Shown piece after piece: positions 50,286 through 59,977 of a stretch of DNA of 64,000 bases. The notes beneath the pieces were generated by a model. That model was not told the origin of the DNA and searched no databases. It saw only the letters and a program-made list of their open reading frames with translations. The position numbers and the translations under genes were made by a program. The DNA is taken from positions 62,001 to 126,000 of the forward strand of contig NZ_BMJE01000005.1 of NCBI RefSeq assembly GCF_014642915.1. Direction: 5' to 3'. The first letter of the stretch is position 1, and the number at the start of each line of letters is the position of its first letter. This DNA comes from Flavobacterium suaedae (GTDB lineage: Bacteria; Bacteroidota; Bacteroidia; Flavobacteriales; Flavobacteriaceae).

Positions 50286-51695
50286 TTAAGCAGATTCAGG
50301 TGTGTTTAGCGTTGTTTTTATTCCTGTACTTTTAATACCGCCAAAACCTTTTTCTACATTTATCATATTATGATACCCTCTGCTCTTTAATATTGATGCC
50401 ATAATAACAGAGCGATAACCACCTGCACAGTGAATGTAAAAATCACTATTTTTAGGTATTTCTGCCAGCTGCTCGTTTACATAATCCAGCGGAATGTTAA
50501 CAGCATCTATAACATGACCGTTATTAAACTCACCGGGTTTACGTGAGTCTATTACAGGGAAATTATTTTCTTTTAAGCCCTGTTCAAAACTTTCAGGAGA
50601 TATAGAACGAATACTATCGGTTTCATTACCTTCTTCTTTCCAGGTTTCTATACCACCTTTTAAATACCCTAAGGTATTATCAAAACCAACACGGGAAAGG
50701 CGTGTAATAGTTTCATATTCTTTACCTCTTGGCGTAACTAATAATAGTGGCTGATTTACATCCATTATTAATGCCCCAACCCAAGGAGCAAAAGCACCGT
50801 TGATACCAATAAAAATAGAGCCGGGTATATGGTCTTTTACAAATTCATCCTGAGGTCTTACATCAAGAATTAAAGCATCAGTACTTTCTGCCTTTTCTTT
50901 AAATGCAGTAGGGGATAGCGGGTTAAGCCCTTTATCTAAAACGCTGTCAATGCTATCATAACCTTCTATATTCATCATTACATTTTGAGGAAAATATGCA
51001 GGCGGTTTACCCAAACCATCAAGTAACTCTTCTATAAATTCCTCTTTTGTCATATCCGCTCTAAGAGCGTAATTGGTTTTCTTTTGGTTACCAAGTGTAT
51101 CAGTAGTTTCCTTACTCATGTTTTTACCGCAGGCACTACCTGCACCATGGCTAGGATATACTGTAATATCATCAGGTAACGGCATAATTTTATTGCGTAA
51201 TGAATCGTACAAATGTGATGCCAGTACTTCCTGTGTTAACTCTTCTGTAAGTGATTGTGCAAGGTCCGGTCTTCCTACGTCACCAATAAATAAAGTATCA
51301 CCGGTTATAATACCGTGTGTTTTATTGTTTTCGTCAATAAGCAGGTAACAGGTACTTTCTAAAGTGTGTCCCGGTGTATGTATTGCTCTTATAGTGTAAT
51401 TACCTACTTTAAATTCCTGCCCGTCTTGTGCTATTAAAGCTTCAAAGTTTGGTTTTGCAGTAGGACCGTATACAATTTGTGCATCCGTTTTCTTGGCAAG
51501 GTCTAAGTGACCCGAAACGAAATCAGCGTGAAAATGTGTTTCAAAAATATATTTAATCTTAGCATTATCCTTTGCGGCTCTTTCTATATAGGGTTGCACC
51601 TCTCGTAAAGGGTCAAATATTGCAGCTTCTCCGTTGCTTTCCAAGTAATAGGCTGCCTGTGCTAAACAGCCGGTATAAATTTGCTCCAGTTTCAT
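50286..51695 (-). CDS. Persulfide dioxygenase-like metallo-beta-lactamase fused to two rhodanese domains
   Basis: 469 residues. The N-terminal 240 residues are an ETHE1/Blh-type metallo-hydrolase: FETHFHADFVSGH, HTPGHTLES, TGDTLFIGDVGRPDL, PSHGAGSACG. Two rhodanese domains follow: about 265-360 (LILDVRPQDEFVKDHIPGSIFIG) where the active-site loop reads VTPRG without Cys, and about 375-465 (VIDSRKPGEFNNGHVIDAVNIPLDY) with the active loop HCAGGYRS, whose Cys is present. It oxidises glutathione or low-molecular persulfide to sulfite. The substrate supply may come from the YeeE pair at 22245-23232. A TACCTTTG element at 51725-51732 is its likely -7 box. Confidence 0.92.
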   Translation of the reverse strand: MKLEQIYTGCLAQAAYYLESNGEAAIFDPLREVQPYIERAAKDNAKIKYIFETHFHADFVSGHLDLAKKTDAQIVYGPTAKPNFEALIAQDGQEFKVGNYTIRAIHTPGHTLESTCYLLIDENNKTHGIITGDTLFIGDVGRPDLAQSLTEELTQEVLASHLYDSLRNKIMPLPDDITVYPSHGAGSACGKNMSKETTDTLGNQKKTNYALRADMTKEEFIEELLDGLGKPPAYFPQNVMMNIEGYDSIDSVLDKGLNPLSPTAFKEKAESTDALILDVRPQDEFVKDHIPGSIFIGINGAFAPWVGALIMDVNQPLLLVTPRGKEYETITRLSRVGFDNTLGYLKGGIETWKEEGNETDSIRSISPESFEQGLKENNFPVIDSRKPGEFNNGHVIDAVNIPLDYVNEQLAEIPKNSDFYIHCAGGYRSVIMASILKSRGYHNMINVEKGFGGIKSTGIKTTLNTPESA

Positions 51696-51724
51696 CTATT
51701 CTCTATAGGATTGTATAATTCCTA

Positions 51725-51732
51725 CAAAGGTA
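51725..51732 (-). promoter_or_regulatory. -7 element of the persulfide dioxygenase gene (TACCTTTG)
   Basis: TANNTTTG match 29 nt before the ATG on the minus strand. Confidence 0.45.
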
Positions 51733-51878
51733 TCAAAATATGCCGTTTATACGTAAACACAGTACGGAATAAGCATGTTAAGGATTCAATTTTTATGAAG
51801 TTTTAGATTCTTTGCTATATAATAGATTAGATTTTAAAAATTTAATAATTCAAAAGAAATAAATACATAAACTTGCTA

Positions 51879-51886
51879 TATATTTG
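51879..51886 (+). promoter_or_regulatory. -7 element of the glutamate dehydrogenase gene (TATATTTG)
   Basis: TANNTTTG match 54 nt before the chosen ATG at 51941. Its presence argues against a start at 51884, which would overlap it. Confidence 0.45.
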
Positions 51887-51940
51887 TGTGCTTTTTTAAA
51901 GAGTGAAAAAGTATATCATTATCAGGATATAATTTTAATT

Positions 51941-53215
51941 ATGGCTAGAGCAATTAAGCCCAGAGTGGGCATGTATGAAAACGTAAAAAATCAGTTTGAG
52001 AAAGCTGCTGAGGTTATGGGGCTGGACGAGAGTGTTAAGAAAATACTTTCTATAACCAATAACGAAATTGTAGTACACTTTCCCGTGAAAATGGATGACG
52101 GAAGTGTAAAGGTTTTTACAGGATACAGGGTACAACATAATAATGCCTTGGGTCCTTATAAAGGAGGTTTACGATACCACCCGACTGTAGATATTGATGC
52201 TGCAAGAGCATTAGCTACATGGATGACCTGGAAAACATCTTTGGCAGGGTTGCCTTACGGTGGAGGTAAAGGAGGTATACAAATAGACCCTAAGCAATAC
52301 TCTCAGGCTGAGCTTGAAAGAATTACAAGAAGGTTTACTTATGCTCTTGGTGATAATATAGGACCGGAACACGATATTCCTGCTCCTGATGTTAATACTA
52401 ATGCGCAAATGATGGCATGGATAGCAGACACTTATATGTCTACTAAATCTCCATCAGAGCGTTCTAAAAACCAACACGTTGTTACCGGTAAGCCTGTAGG
52501 TTCAGGTGGTCTTGAAGGACGTGACAGGGCTACAGGTTTTGGTGTAGTTGTTACACTGGAGGCTTGGGCTAAACTTAACGGTACTACACTTGAAGGTAAA
52601 AAATATATAGTACAAGGGTTTGGTAATGTAGGTTACTGGGCAGCGCACTTTATGCATAAAAACGGTGCAATATTAATTGGTGTGCAGGATGCTACAGGTA
52701 CATTATATAATCCTGAAGGTATAGACCCTGAAGGATTATTACGTTACCAAACAGAGAATAACACAATTATGGGCTATAAAAATATGGAAGAGTATGACTC
52801 TGACAAGTTTTTTGGTATTGATTGTGATATTATAATACCTGCTGCACTGGGTAACCAAATAACCGAAGATAATGCTGCTACCGTAAAAGCTAAAGTAGTT
52901 GCAGAAGGTGCTAACGGACCTGTAGATACTGACGGGGAAGTTATACTTTTGGAGAAAGGTGTAGATATTATACCGGATATACTGTGTAACTCAGGAGGTG
53001 TAATAGGTAGTTATTTTGAATGGCTGCAAAACCGTAATGGTGAAATATGGAGCATGGACGATGTTATTGTAAAACTTCGTAAAAAACTGGAAGATGCTTT
53101 TAACGGTGTAATAAATACATCAGTACAGTATAAAACAGATTTAAGAACTGCTGCATATATACGAGCACTTTCGCGAATAGAAATGGCATACAAACAAAGA
53201 GGAATTTTCCCATAA
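51941..53215 (+). CDS. Glu/Leu/Phe/Val dehydrogenase (glutamate dehydrogenase)
   Basis: 424 residues from MARAIKPRVG; an upstream in-frame ATG would overlap the promoter. Motifs: GYRVQHNNALGPYKGGLRYHP, TWKTSLAGLPYGGGKGGIQIDP with the catalytic Lys, PAPDVNTNAQMMAWIADTY, VTGKPVGSGGLEGRDRATGFGV, the dinucleotide site VQGFGNVGYWAA, and AEGANGPVDTDGE. The length and motifs match the hexameric GDH family; the residue set fits glutamate rather than leucine but specificity was not tested. The terminator at 53218-53246 follows. Confidence 0.93.
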   Translation: MARAIKPRVGMYENVKNQFEKAAEVMGLDESVKKILSITNNEIVVHFPVKMDDGSVKVFTGYRVQHNNALGPYKGGLRYHPTVDIDAARALATWMTWKTSLAGLPYGGGKGGIQIDPKQYSQAELERITRRFTYALGDNIGPEHDIPAPDVNTNAQMMAWIADTYMSTKSPSERSKNQHVVTGKPVGSGGLEGRDRATGFGVVVTLEAWAKLNGTTLEGKKYIVQGFGNVGYWAAHFMHKNGAILIGVQDATGTLYNPEGIDPEGLLRYQTENNTIMGYKNMEEYDSDKFFGIDCDIIIPAALGNQITEDNAATVKAKVVAEGANGPVDTDGEVILLEKGVDIIPDILCNSGGVIGSYFEWLQNRNGEIWSMDDVIVKLRKKLEDAFNGVINTSVQYKTDLRTAAYIRALSRIEMAYKQRGIFP

Positions 53216-53217
53216 AT

Positions 53218-53246
53218 AAAAAAGAGCCCAATCGGGCTCTTTTTTT
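53218..53246. terminator. Bidirectional terminator between gdh and the TonB receptor gene
   Basis: AAAAAAGAGCCC and GGGCTCTTTTTT with a 4-nt loop. Confidence 0.9.
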
Positions 53247-53265
53247 ATATTATATTTTAGGAGTT

Positions 53266-55803
53266 TTATCCTCCCATAAATTCGTCATCTCCACCACCAT
53301 TTTGTTCGCCGTTACGCTGCTTTTCATTCTTTTTCATGTTAAATCTGTATGTAAATGAAAGCGTAACTTGTCTTTCTCTCCATTGTCTTTCGCTGTATGA
53401 GCTTACTTGCGGCAGGTTAGTATAAGACCTTCTTTTTCTTGAGTTAAATATATCTCTAACATTTAAGCTAAGCGTAGCTTTATCATTTAAAATATCTTTG
53501 CTTATTGCCGTGTTAGCTGCAAATATACCTTTAGTTCTTCCTTGTGGGTCATTTCTGGGACCTCTATAGAACATATTAAATTGCCAGTCTATTTTATAAG
53601 GAAGGTTTATTTTTGAGTTTACTCTGGTAAACCATCCGTATGCTACGTTGTCAAAGTTTTGTGTTACAACATTATCCTGAAAATCAGTATAAGTATAATC
53701 TCCATCGGTTTCATTTCTGTAAAAATTAAAGTTACTTACAAGTCTCCACCACCTATAAGGATTATAATTTATATTGAACTCAAAACCAAAGCGGTATTCT
53801 TTTGCAAGGTTTATAGGCGTAGTTAAAATTACAGGAGTACGTATATCTTCGCCACCTATAACTTCTACAACTTCGTTATTTTCATTTACAATATCCTCAC
53901 CATCTATTACCTGAGTTACAAAATCGCCCGACTCTCTACGTACAAACTGGTAAGAATCATCTGTTATGTTAATATAAGCTGAGCTGCTAAAAGTAACTTG
54001 ATTCCATTTTTTTAAATACCCTAAATCAAATGCATTAGTCATAGAAGGGTCTAAGTCAGGATTACCTGTAAATATATTTATATTACTGGCAAGGCTGGAA
54101 AAAGGATTTATAAAGAAACCTCTTGGACGATTAATTCTTCGGCTGTAGCTAATACTGGCACTGCTTCCTTCTGAAAACTCGTAATTAAGGAAAGCACTTG
54201 GGAAAAAGTTATTATACTTTTTATTATTGTAATCATTTTCATCAAGTAAATTAACCTCAATATCAGAGTCCTCCCATCGTAAACCTAATAAATAAGAGAA
54301 TTTACCAAACTTAGAACCGTATTGCGCATAAAGTGCATTTATATTCTCTTTATACTGTAACAGGTTAGTATAATTAGGGTCTGTAATCCAGTTGTTACCC
54401 TCCAGTGTTTCTGTTTTAGATTTTGTAATAAGCTCAGCAAAACTACCACGATATCCTGCTTCAAACTGGCTTCCTTCCCCAAAAGGTAAAACATAGTCAG
54501 CCTGTACTAAGCTACGGTTTTCATCTTCGTCATTTAGTGTTCTTTGGTAAGTGTTATCAACTTCAGGGGTTGTTGTGCCCAGTACTACATCATCTATTTG
54601 TGCTGTTTCATAATCCGTATTAGTAGCAAAAGAAGCATCTAAACGAAGTTCATGACCATCTTCATTAAACTTTTTTATAAAGTTGGTAGAAAACTGTACA
54701 TTATCATCTTCCTCATCTTCCAGATTATAACGGAAACGGGTTTTATCATAAACACCGTTTGCATCAAAATAATCATAATAAGTTTCAGTTGGGTTGTTAC
54801 CATCATTACTTCTTATATTTACTGAGTTTGTCCATGTAGTAGTTTTGTCTAAAAACAATTCCAACCCAAAGTTCGCAGTATATCCTTCACGTTCACGCTT
54901 GCTATCTCTTCTTTCATTTATAAAGCTGCTGGTGTTACCTTCACTGTCAAAATACTCAGAATCTGTTTTAGAATTACCGGGGCTTTTTCTGTTGTTATAG
55001 CTAAAGTTTGAAAACAGGTTAAAATTATCACTTCGGAAATTAAGCGTTGCCGAACCTCCATGGTCGGCAGGAACACCTGTATGAGCTATGAAAGAACCAT
55101 TAAATCCATTAGCCTTACCTTTTTTAAGAATAATATTTATAATACCGCCACCACCTTCAGCATCATATCGTGCAGAAGGGTTAGTTATAACTTCTACTTT
55201 ATCAACAGAGTCGGCAGGCAGCATTCGCAATATTTCAGCAACACTTGTACCCGCAAGGTTCGAAGGTCTGCCATCAATAAGTATAGTAACACTTTCGTTA
55301 CCTCTCAGGCTTACATTACCTTCAACATCTACTGAAACTGAAGGAACATTATCAAGAACATCACTAATTGTACCGCCTTTCACAACCATATCGTTACCTA
55401 CGGTATAAACTCTTTTATCAAGTTTAATTTCTACGGTAGAACGTTCTGCTTCTATCTGTACCTCATTCAGTATAGTAGCATCAGGCTCCATAATGGTAGT
55501 ACCTAAATTTGTATTTTGATTTACCTGCTTGTTTTCTATTACTATAGATTTAAAGGATATAAAGTCAATTTTTATGTTGTAAGTACCCGGGGCTACCTGA
55601 ATGTTATAGTTACCATCTATATCAGTAAGCCCTCCGTTTACAGTAACATTATCAGTTGTTTGTATAGTTACTGTAGCAAATTCAAGAGGCTGTTTAGAGC
55701 CTTTTTCTATAATTTTTCCGGAGATTGATACTTTATTTTGTGCAATAGCAGAGAATGTTGTTAGTAAAAATAACAACATAAAGAGCGAATGAAATTTTTT
55801 CAT
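53266..55803 (-). CDS. TonB-dependent receptor with carboxypeptidase-like N-terminus (OMP_b-brl_3 type)
   Basis: 845 residues. Signal peptide ending SAIAQ, then a carboxypeptidase-regulatory-like domain (about 22-105; KVSISGKIIEKGSKQPLEFATVTIQ), plug (about 120-225; VDVEGNVSLRGNESVTILIDGRPSNLAG, VDKVEVITNPSARYDAEGGGGIINIILKK) and an outer-membrane beta-barrel ending in a low-complexity tail (KKNEKQRNGEQNGGGDDEFMGG). This class lacks a SusD partner and has an unknown substrate. There is no adjacent transporter or siderophore gene. AAACGTTA lies upstream at 55867-55874. Confidence 0.9.
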   Translation of the reverse strand: MKKFHSLFMLLFLLTTFSAIAQNKVSISGKIIEKGSKQPLEFATVTIQTTDNVTVNGGLTDIDGNYNIQVAPGTYNIKIDFISFKSIVIENKQVNQNTNLGTTIMEPDATILNEVQIEAERSTVEIKLDKRVYTVGNDMVVKGGTISDVLDNVPSVSVDVEGNVSLRGNESVTILIDGRPSNLAGTSVAEILRMLPADSVDKVEVITNPSARYDAEGGGGIINIILKKGKANGFNGSFIAHTGVPADHGGSATLNFRSDNFNLFSNFSYNNRKSPGNSKTDSEYFDSEGNTSSFINERRDSKREREGYTANFGLELFLDKTTTWTNSVNIRSNDGNNPTETYYDYFDANGVYDKTRFRYNLEDEEDDNVQFSTNFIKKFNEDGHELRLDASFATNTDYETAQIDDVVLGTTTPEVDNTYQRTLNDEDENRSLVQADYVLPFGEGSQFEAGYRGSFAELITKSKTETLEGNNWITDPNYTNLLQYKENINALYAQYGSKFGKFSYLLGLRWEDSDIEVNLLDENDYNNKKYNNFFPSAFLNYEFSEGSSASISYSRRINRPRGFFINPFSSLASNINIFTGNPDLDPSMTNAFDLGYLKKWNQVTFSSSAYINITDDSYQFVRRESGDFVTQVIDGEDIVNENNEVVEVIGGEDIRTPVILTTPINLAKEYRFGFEFNINYNPYRWWRLVSNFNFYRNETDGDYTYTDFQDNVVTQNFDNVAYGWFTRVNSKINLPYKIDWQFNMFYRGPRNDPQGRTKGIFAANTAISKDILNDKATLSLNVRDIFNSRKRRSYTNLPQVSSYSERQWRERQVTLSFTYRFNMKKNEKQRNGEQNGGGDDEFMGG

Positions 55804-55892
55804 GTAATGTGTCAGTGTTTTATTTAAGCTATTATGACAGCTAAAACTATGCAGGGTTTAACCTGTAAACGTTAAAAAAGGTTAAAGAAATC

Positions 55893-56234
55893 TTAAAGTA
55901 TGTCTTTTAAAGCTTCTGCAGGTCTTGCAACTACAGCTTTATTTCCATTTGTTACTATTGGGCGTTCTATAAGTTTCGGGTTTTCTACCATGACATTTAT
56001 TACTTCATCATCAGTAAGTTCTTTGCCTTTATATCCATCCTTCCAAACCTGCTCATTCTTTCTAACTAACTCAATAGGAGTAATTTCCAGTTTGTTTATA
56101 AGCGCAGTAAGTTGCTCTTTTGTAAGTGTATCTTTAAGGTACAGTACTACGTTATGCGGTTTACCTGTTTCTTCCAGTAGTTGTAGTGCCTCACGTGATT
56201 TTGAGCAACGCGGGTTATGGTATATTTGTATCAT
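55893..56234 (-). CDS. arsC: Arsenate reductase (glutaredoxin-type, ArsC/Spx superfamily)
   Basis: 113 residues from MIQIYHNPR; a longer in-frame extension is hydrophobic and untypical. Catalytic Cys10 in YHNPRCSKSREAL, then KLEITPIELVRKNEQVWKDGYKG and PKLIERPIVTNGNKAVVARP with the two conserved Arg. Its length fits glutaredoxin-dependent ArsC. There is no ars operon around it, and many stand-alone homologues have general thiol-redox roles, so arsenate reduction is likely but unproven. Confidence 0.88.
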   Translation of the reverse strand: MIQIYHNPRCSKSREALQLLEETGKPHNVVLYLKDTLTKEQLTALINKLEITPIELVRKNEQVWKDGYKGKELTDDEVINVMVENPKLIERPIVTNGNKAVVARPAEALKDIL

Positions 56235-56316
56235 TATATTCTTTTTTGCAAAGAAAACCATTAATACCGTAAAATAGAAGTATATTAGTATAAACTAACA
56301 CTTTTTAAACGTACTG

Positions 56317-57237
56317 ATGTATATAAAACAGGCATACCACAAGAACAACGATCTTGTAAAATATTTACCCATCCCTATACTTTTTTTACTAATTATTCTT
56401 CTCAATTATGTAGCCTTGTTGGTTTTACCTATAGATGTTGAAGAAATAATGCGCCAAGAGGTAGCTAAGAAAGGCGAGAACAGAGTTTTTGTAGAAACCT
56501 TAGCGCCAATGGTTATTTTTTTAATCATGTTACTGCTTTGGGTAAAATTTGTACATAAGCAAACTATTACCAGTCTTACTACTGCCAGAAGAAAGGTAGA
56601 CTGGAAACGTATATTTTTTTCATTTGGTTTGTGGGGCGGTATTACCGCCGCTTTAACAGGGCTGGCATATATAACTGCTCCTGAAAATTTTGAATATAAC
56701 TTTCAGCCGAAAGCCTTTGCAATATTGGCTGTAATAGCTATAATAATGGTGCCTTTACAAACCAGTTTTGAGGAATACCTTTTCAGAGGGTACTTAATGC
56801 AGGGTATAGGTATAGCAACCCATAGCAGATTGGTACCTTTAATTATTACATCAACATTTTTTGGTTTAATGCATATTGCCAACCCCGAAATTGGCAGGCT
56901 GGGCTATACATTATTACTATACTATATAGGTACAGGTTTTTTCCTAGGCATTATAACACTTATGGATGAGGGAATGGAACTTGCATTAGGTTTCCATGCT
57001 GCCAACAATCTTATTTCAGCATTATTGGTTACCTCTGATTGGACAGCGTTCCAAACACCCTCTTTACTGAAAGATATCTCCCAACCGTCGACAGGTTTTG
57101 ACATCTTATTGCCTTTACTGGTAATATATCCGATACTTTTATTTATCTTTAATAAGAAATACGGCTGGAATGGTTGGAAAAATAAGCTAACCGGGCGTAT
57201 AGATTTTACCGGCAACGATATTACTAATACAAAATGA
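56317..57237 (+). CDS. CPBP-family intramembrane metalloprotease
   Basis: 306 residues with about eight transmembrane segments. The CPBP (Rce1-like/Abi) motifs are complete: Glu152-Glu153 and Arg157 in EEYLFRGY, His186 in FGLMHIAN, and His227/Asn230 in GFHAANNL. It cleaves membrane-proximal substrates or prenylated-protein-like ends; targets in flavobacteria are unknown. It lies 7 nt before menE and probably shares its transcript. Confidence 0.92.
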   Translation: MYIKQAYHKNNDLVKYLPIPILFLLIILLNYVALLVLPIDVEEIMRQEVAKKGENRVFVETLAPMVIFLIMLLLWVKFVHKQTITSLTTARRKVDWKRIFFSFGLWGGITAALTGLAYITAPENFEYNFQPKAFAILAVIAIIMVPLQTSFEEYLFRGYLMQGIGIATHSRLVPLIITSTFFGLMHIANPEIGRLGYTLLLYYIGTGFFLGIITLMDEGMELALGFHAANNLISALLVTSDWTAFQTPSLLKDISQPSTGFDILLPLLVIYPILLFIFNKKYGWNGWKNKLTGRIDFTGNDITNTK

Positions 57238-57244
57238 TTGAGCG

Positions 57245-58297
57245 ATGACTAGACTGGATTTGAATTACAATTTTGTACACCCCAAGTTTAAACTTGACGG
57301 ATTTAACTTAGATAAGGATGGTCTTTGCTGTGTTGCTTACAGCATGATTAAAGAAGGTGAACCCTATGAACAGGAAATAGGGGAGTTTATTTTAGACTGG
57401 TTTGATAATAACAGTTATATACAAATGCGTACATCCGGCACTACAGGTTTACCAAAGGTTATACAAATAAGTAAACAAGCTATGGTAAACTCTGCATTAG
57501 CAACAGGCAGTTTTTTTGATGTTCAGCAAGGAGAGAAAGCATTGCTTTGCCTTCCCGCAGAATATGTAGCCGGAAAAATGATGATAGTAAGAGCTTTTAT
57601 TTTAGGTTGGGAGCTGGATATAGTGGAACCAAGTACCACTCCGTTAGAAAATGTATCGGAAGTATATAACTTTTCTGCAATGGTTCCGTTACAGGCGCAA
57701 AACTCTATAGATGATTTACATAAAGTAAAGAAGCTGATATTAGGTGGAGCTAAAGTAAACAGCGCCTTGGCAGAAGACTTAAAGGAAGCACCTACTGAAG
57801 TATATGAAACATACGGTATGACTGAAACTGTTACTCATATAGCCGCTAAAAAAGTAGGAGAGGAGGCTTTTACCGTATTACCGGGCGTAAAAGTAGCGCA
57901 GGATGAAAGAGGTTGTTTAGTAATAGATGCTGCAAGAGTAGCAGAAGAACCTATAGTTACAAATGATGTAGTAAAAGTAATAGATGACAGCCATTTTGTA
58001 TGGTTAGGTCGTTATGATAATGTAATAAACAGTGGAGGGGTTAAACTTTTCCCTGAGCAGATAGAAGAGCGCCTTTCAGGTAAAATAGATAACCGCTTTT
58101 TTGTAAAGGGTGTACCCGATGCTAAACTTGGTGAAAAACTGGTTTTAGTGGTAGAAAGTGAACCTTACACCATAGATAACAAAGTGTTTAAGGCACTGGA
58201 TAAATTTGAAAAACCAAAAGAAATATTATTTGTAGAAAAGTTTGCCGAAACACCTTCGGGTAAAATTATACGCGATAAAAGTATGGTAATGGCTTAA
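57245..58297 (+). CDS. menE: AMP-binding enzyme, probable o-succinylbenzoate-CoA ligase (MenE)
   Basis: 350 residues, short for the ANL superfamily but typical of Bacteroidota MenE. Motifs: P-loop-like MRTSGTTGLPKVI (about 61-73), CLPAEYVAGKMMIVRAF, ETYGMTETVTHIA (near 197-209), GRYDNVINSGGVKLFPEQIE, and the final catalytic lysine in TPSGKIIRDK. It activates o-succinylbenzoate for menaquinone synthesis. Other AMP-ligases remain possible because no further men genes are in the window. Its end overlaps the convergent M1 peptidase gene by 4 nt. Confidence 0.82.
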   Translation: MTRLDLNYNFVHPKFKLDGFNLDKDGLCCVAYSMIKEGEPYEQEIGEFILDWFDNNSYIQMRTSGTTGLPKVIQISKQAMVNSALATGSFFDVQQGEKALLCLPAEYVAGKMMIVRAFILGWELDIVEPSTTPLENVSEVYNFSAMVPLQAQNSIDDLHKVKKLILGGAKVNSALAEDLKEAPTEVYETYGMTETVTHIAAKKVGEEAFTVLPGVKVAQDERGCLVIDAARVAEEPIVTNDVVKVIDDSHFVWLGRYDNVINSGGVKLFPEQIEERLSGKIDNRFFVKGVPDAKLGEKLVLVVESEPYTIDNKVFKALDKFEKPKEILFVEKFAETPSGKIIRDKSMVMA

Positions 58298-59925
58298 AGC
58301 TTTTCAACTTTTATATAAAACTCATTTTTTAAGACCTCAACATCTTTGTTGAGGTTTTTTATTTTTACTGATGATGTTTGCCAGTTATTTGTTCCGTTAA
58401 GTCGTACTTCTTTATCCTTTATTTTTAAGGCTATAGGTATAGTAAAGTTTTCTACATCAGTCACCCAACGGTATTGCAATTTGTTACCCTCTTGACGTAA
58501 TTGTAGTTTAGGGATTCTTCTGTATTGTAAGTACTGATTAAACACGGGAGTTAAATTCATTCCACTTTCCTTATTAAAGAATGCTATAACTGTTTCCCCA
58601 CTAATAACTTGTTTTTTGTAAGTGTTGGCAAAGTTTAAAATTAAACTCCACCATTTTTCATCATCGTTAATTATATGGCGAATGGTATTCAGCATTAGTG
58701 CACCTTTATAGTACATATCACTTGAGCCTTCATTATTAACACCGAAAATACCGATAACAGGCTTATCGTTCATTACATTCATTCCTTGCCCGTTAATATA
58801 CTTCATGGCTTTATCGTAGCCGTACAGACATTCTATATAAACGCTTTCCGCATAGGTTGTAAATGCTTCATGTATCCACATATCGGCAATATCTTTACTG
58901 GTAATACTGTTCCCAAACCATTCGTGCCCTGTTTCGTGAATAATAATAAAGTCAAACAACATACCTACACCAGTAAAGGATAGGTCGCGCCCCAAATAGC
59001 CTTTACGATACTTATTACCGTAAGCAACAGCACTTTGGTGTTCCATACCCAAGTAAGGCGTTTCTACCAGTTTATAACCATCTTTTTTAAATGGGTATTC
59101 TCCAAACTTTTCCTGAAAACATTCCAGCATTGGTTTAACTTCCTCAAAGTGGCGTTTTGCTTTTTCTTTGTTATCTCGTAAAACATAGTAATCTAAATCT
59201 AAACCGTTAAGGTTGTCGTGTATATGTACATAGTCGCCTATGTTTACGGTAACATCATAATTATTTATAGGGTTTCTTACTTCCCAGTACCAGCGGGTGT
59301 AACCATTGTTTAGATCTACGCCACCTGAGAGCCTCCCGTTTGATACACACATTAAGCCATTGGGTACCTCTACATTAACAAAAGCACCGTCTTCTGGTTC
59401 ATCACTTTGGTGGTCTTTTACAGGGTACCATAAACTTGCGCCTGTGCCTTGTACGGCAACACCAATCCAAGGTTTTCCGTTATTATCTTCACTAAAAACA
59501 AAACCACCATCCCAGGGGGCATTTTTAGCAACTTTAGGGTAACCACTGTAATAAAACTTAAGAATATCCAGAGTACCTTCAAGTAAGGTTTCAGGGAAAT
59601 CTATGAAAACGGCATCATAATCTCGCGTATAGGAAAGCTGTTTGCCGTTAAAAACAATACTGTCAACTTTCATGTTTTCAAATAAATCCAGTTGAATACG
59701 TTTAGTGGCAGCAGTTGTTATAAAAGCTATAGTATTATGACCACTAATGTATTTTTTATCAGGGTCTATAGTTATGCTGAGGTCATATTTACGAACATCA
59801 AAACTGGTGCGCTCCGGTCGTAAACCACCTTGCAGGCTGTCACGGCGGGTAAAGGTTTGTGCTGAAACAGTACAGGTAAATAAAAATAAGTATGTAAAAA
59901 TGAACAGTAAAGTAAACCTCTTCAT
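58294..59925 (-). CDS. M1-family zinc metallopeptidase
   Basis: 543 residues from MKRFTLLF; earlier in-frame Met adds eight residues before a good signal peptide ending TVSAQ. The zinc site is HETGH (His330, Glu331, His334) followed after 18 residues by Glu353 in HEAFTTYAES, the HEXXH-X18-E pattern. GMEH at 293-296 replaces the usual GxMEN exopeptidase motif. N-terminal beta-saddle (about 40-215) precedes it. It would be an exported aminopeptidase; C-terminal armadillo-like region is short, so it is a compact member of the family. Confidence 0.9.
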   Translation of the reverse strand: MKRFTLLFIFTYLFLFTCTVSAQTFTRRDSLQGGLRPERTSFDVRKYDLSITIDPDKKYISGHNTIAFITTAATKRIQLDLFENMKVDSIVFNGKQLSYTRDYDAVFIDFPETLLEGTLDILKFYYSGYPKVAKNAPWDGGFVFSEDNNGKPWIGVAVQGTGASLWYPVKDHQSDEPEDGAFVNVEVPNGLMCVSNGRLSGGVDLNNGYTRWYWEVRNPINNYDVTVNIGDYVHIHDNLNGLDLDYYVLRDNKEKAKRHFEEVKPMLECFQEKFGEYPFKKDGYKLVETPYLGMEHQSAVAYGNKYRKGYLGRDLSFTGVGMLFDFIIIHETGHEWFGNSITSKDIADMWIHEAFTTYAESVYIECLYGYDKAMKYINGQGMNVMNDKPVIGIFGVNNEGSSDMYYKGALMLNTIRHIINDDEKWWSLILNFANTYKKQVISGETVIAFFNKESGMNLTPVFNQYLQYRRIPKLQLRQEGNKLQYRWVTDVENFTIPIALKIKDKEVRLNGTNNWQTSSVKIKNLNKDVEVLKNEFYIKVEKL

Positions 59926-59977
59926 GTTTATAGTTTTATAATCAGTCATGAAAAGTACTAAATGTTATGGTAACATA

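Noticed and set aside
51884..51940. Longer N-terminus for glutamate dehydrogenase
   Set aside because: The earlier ATG overlaps the TATATTTG element and the extra residues are not family-like.
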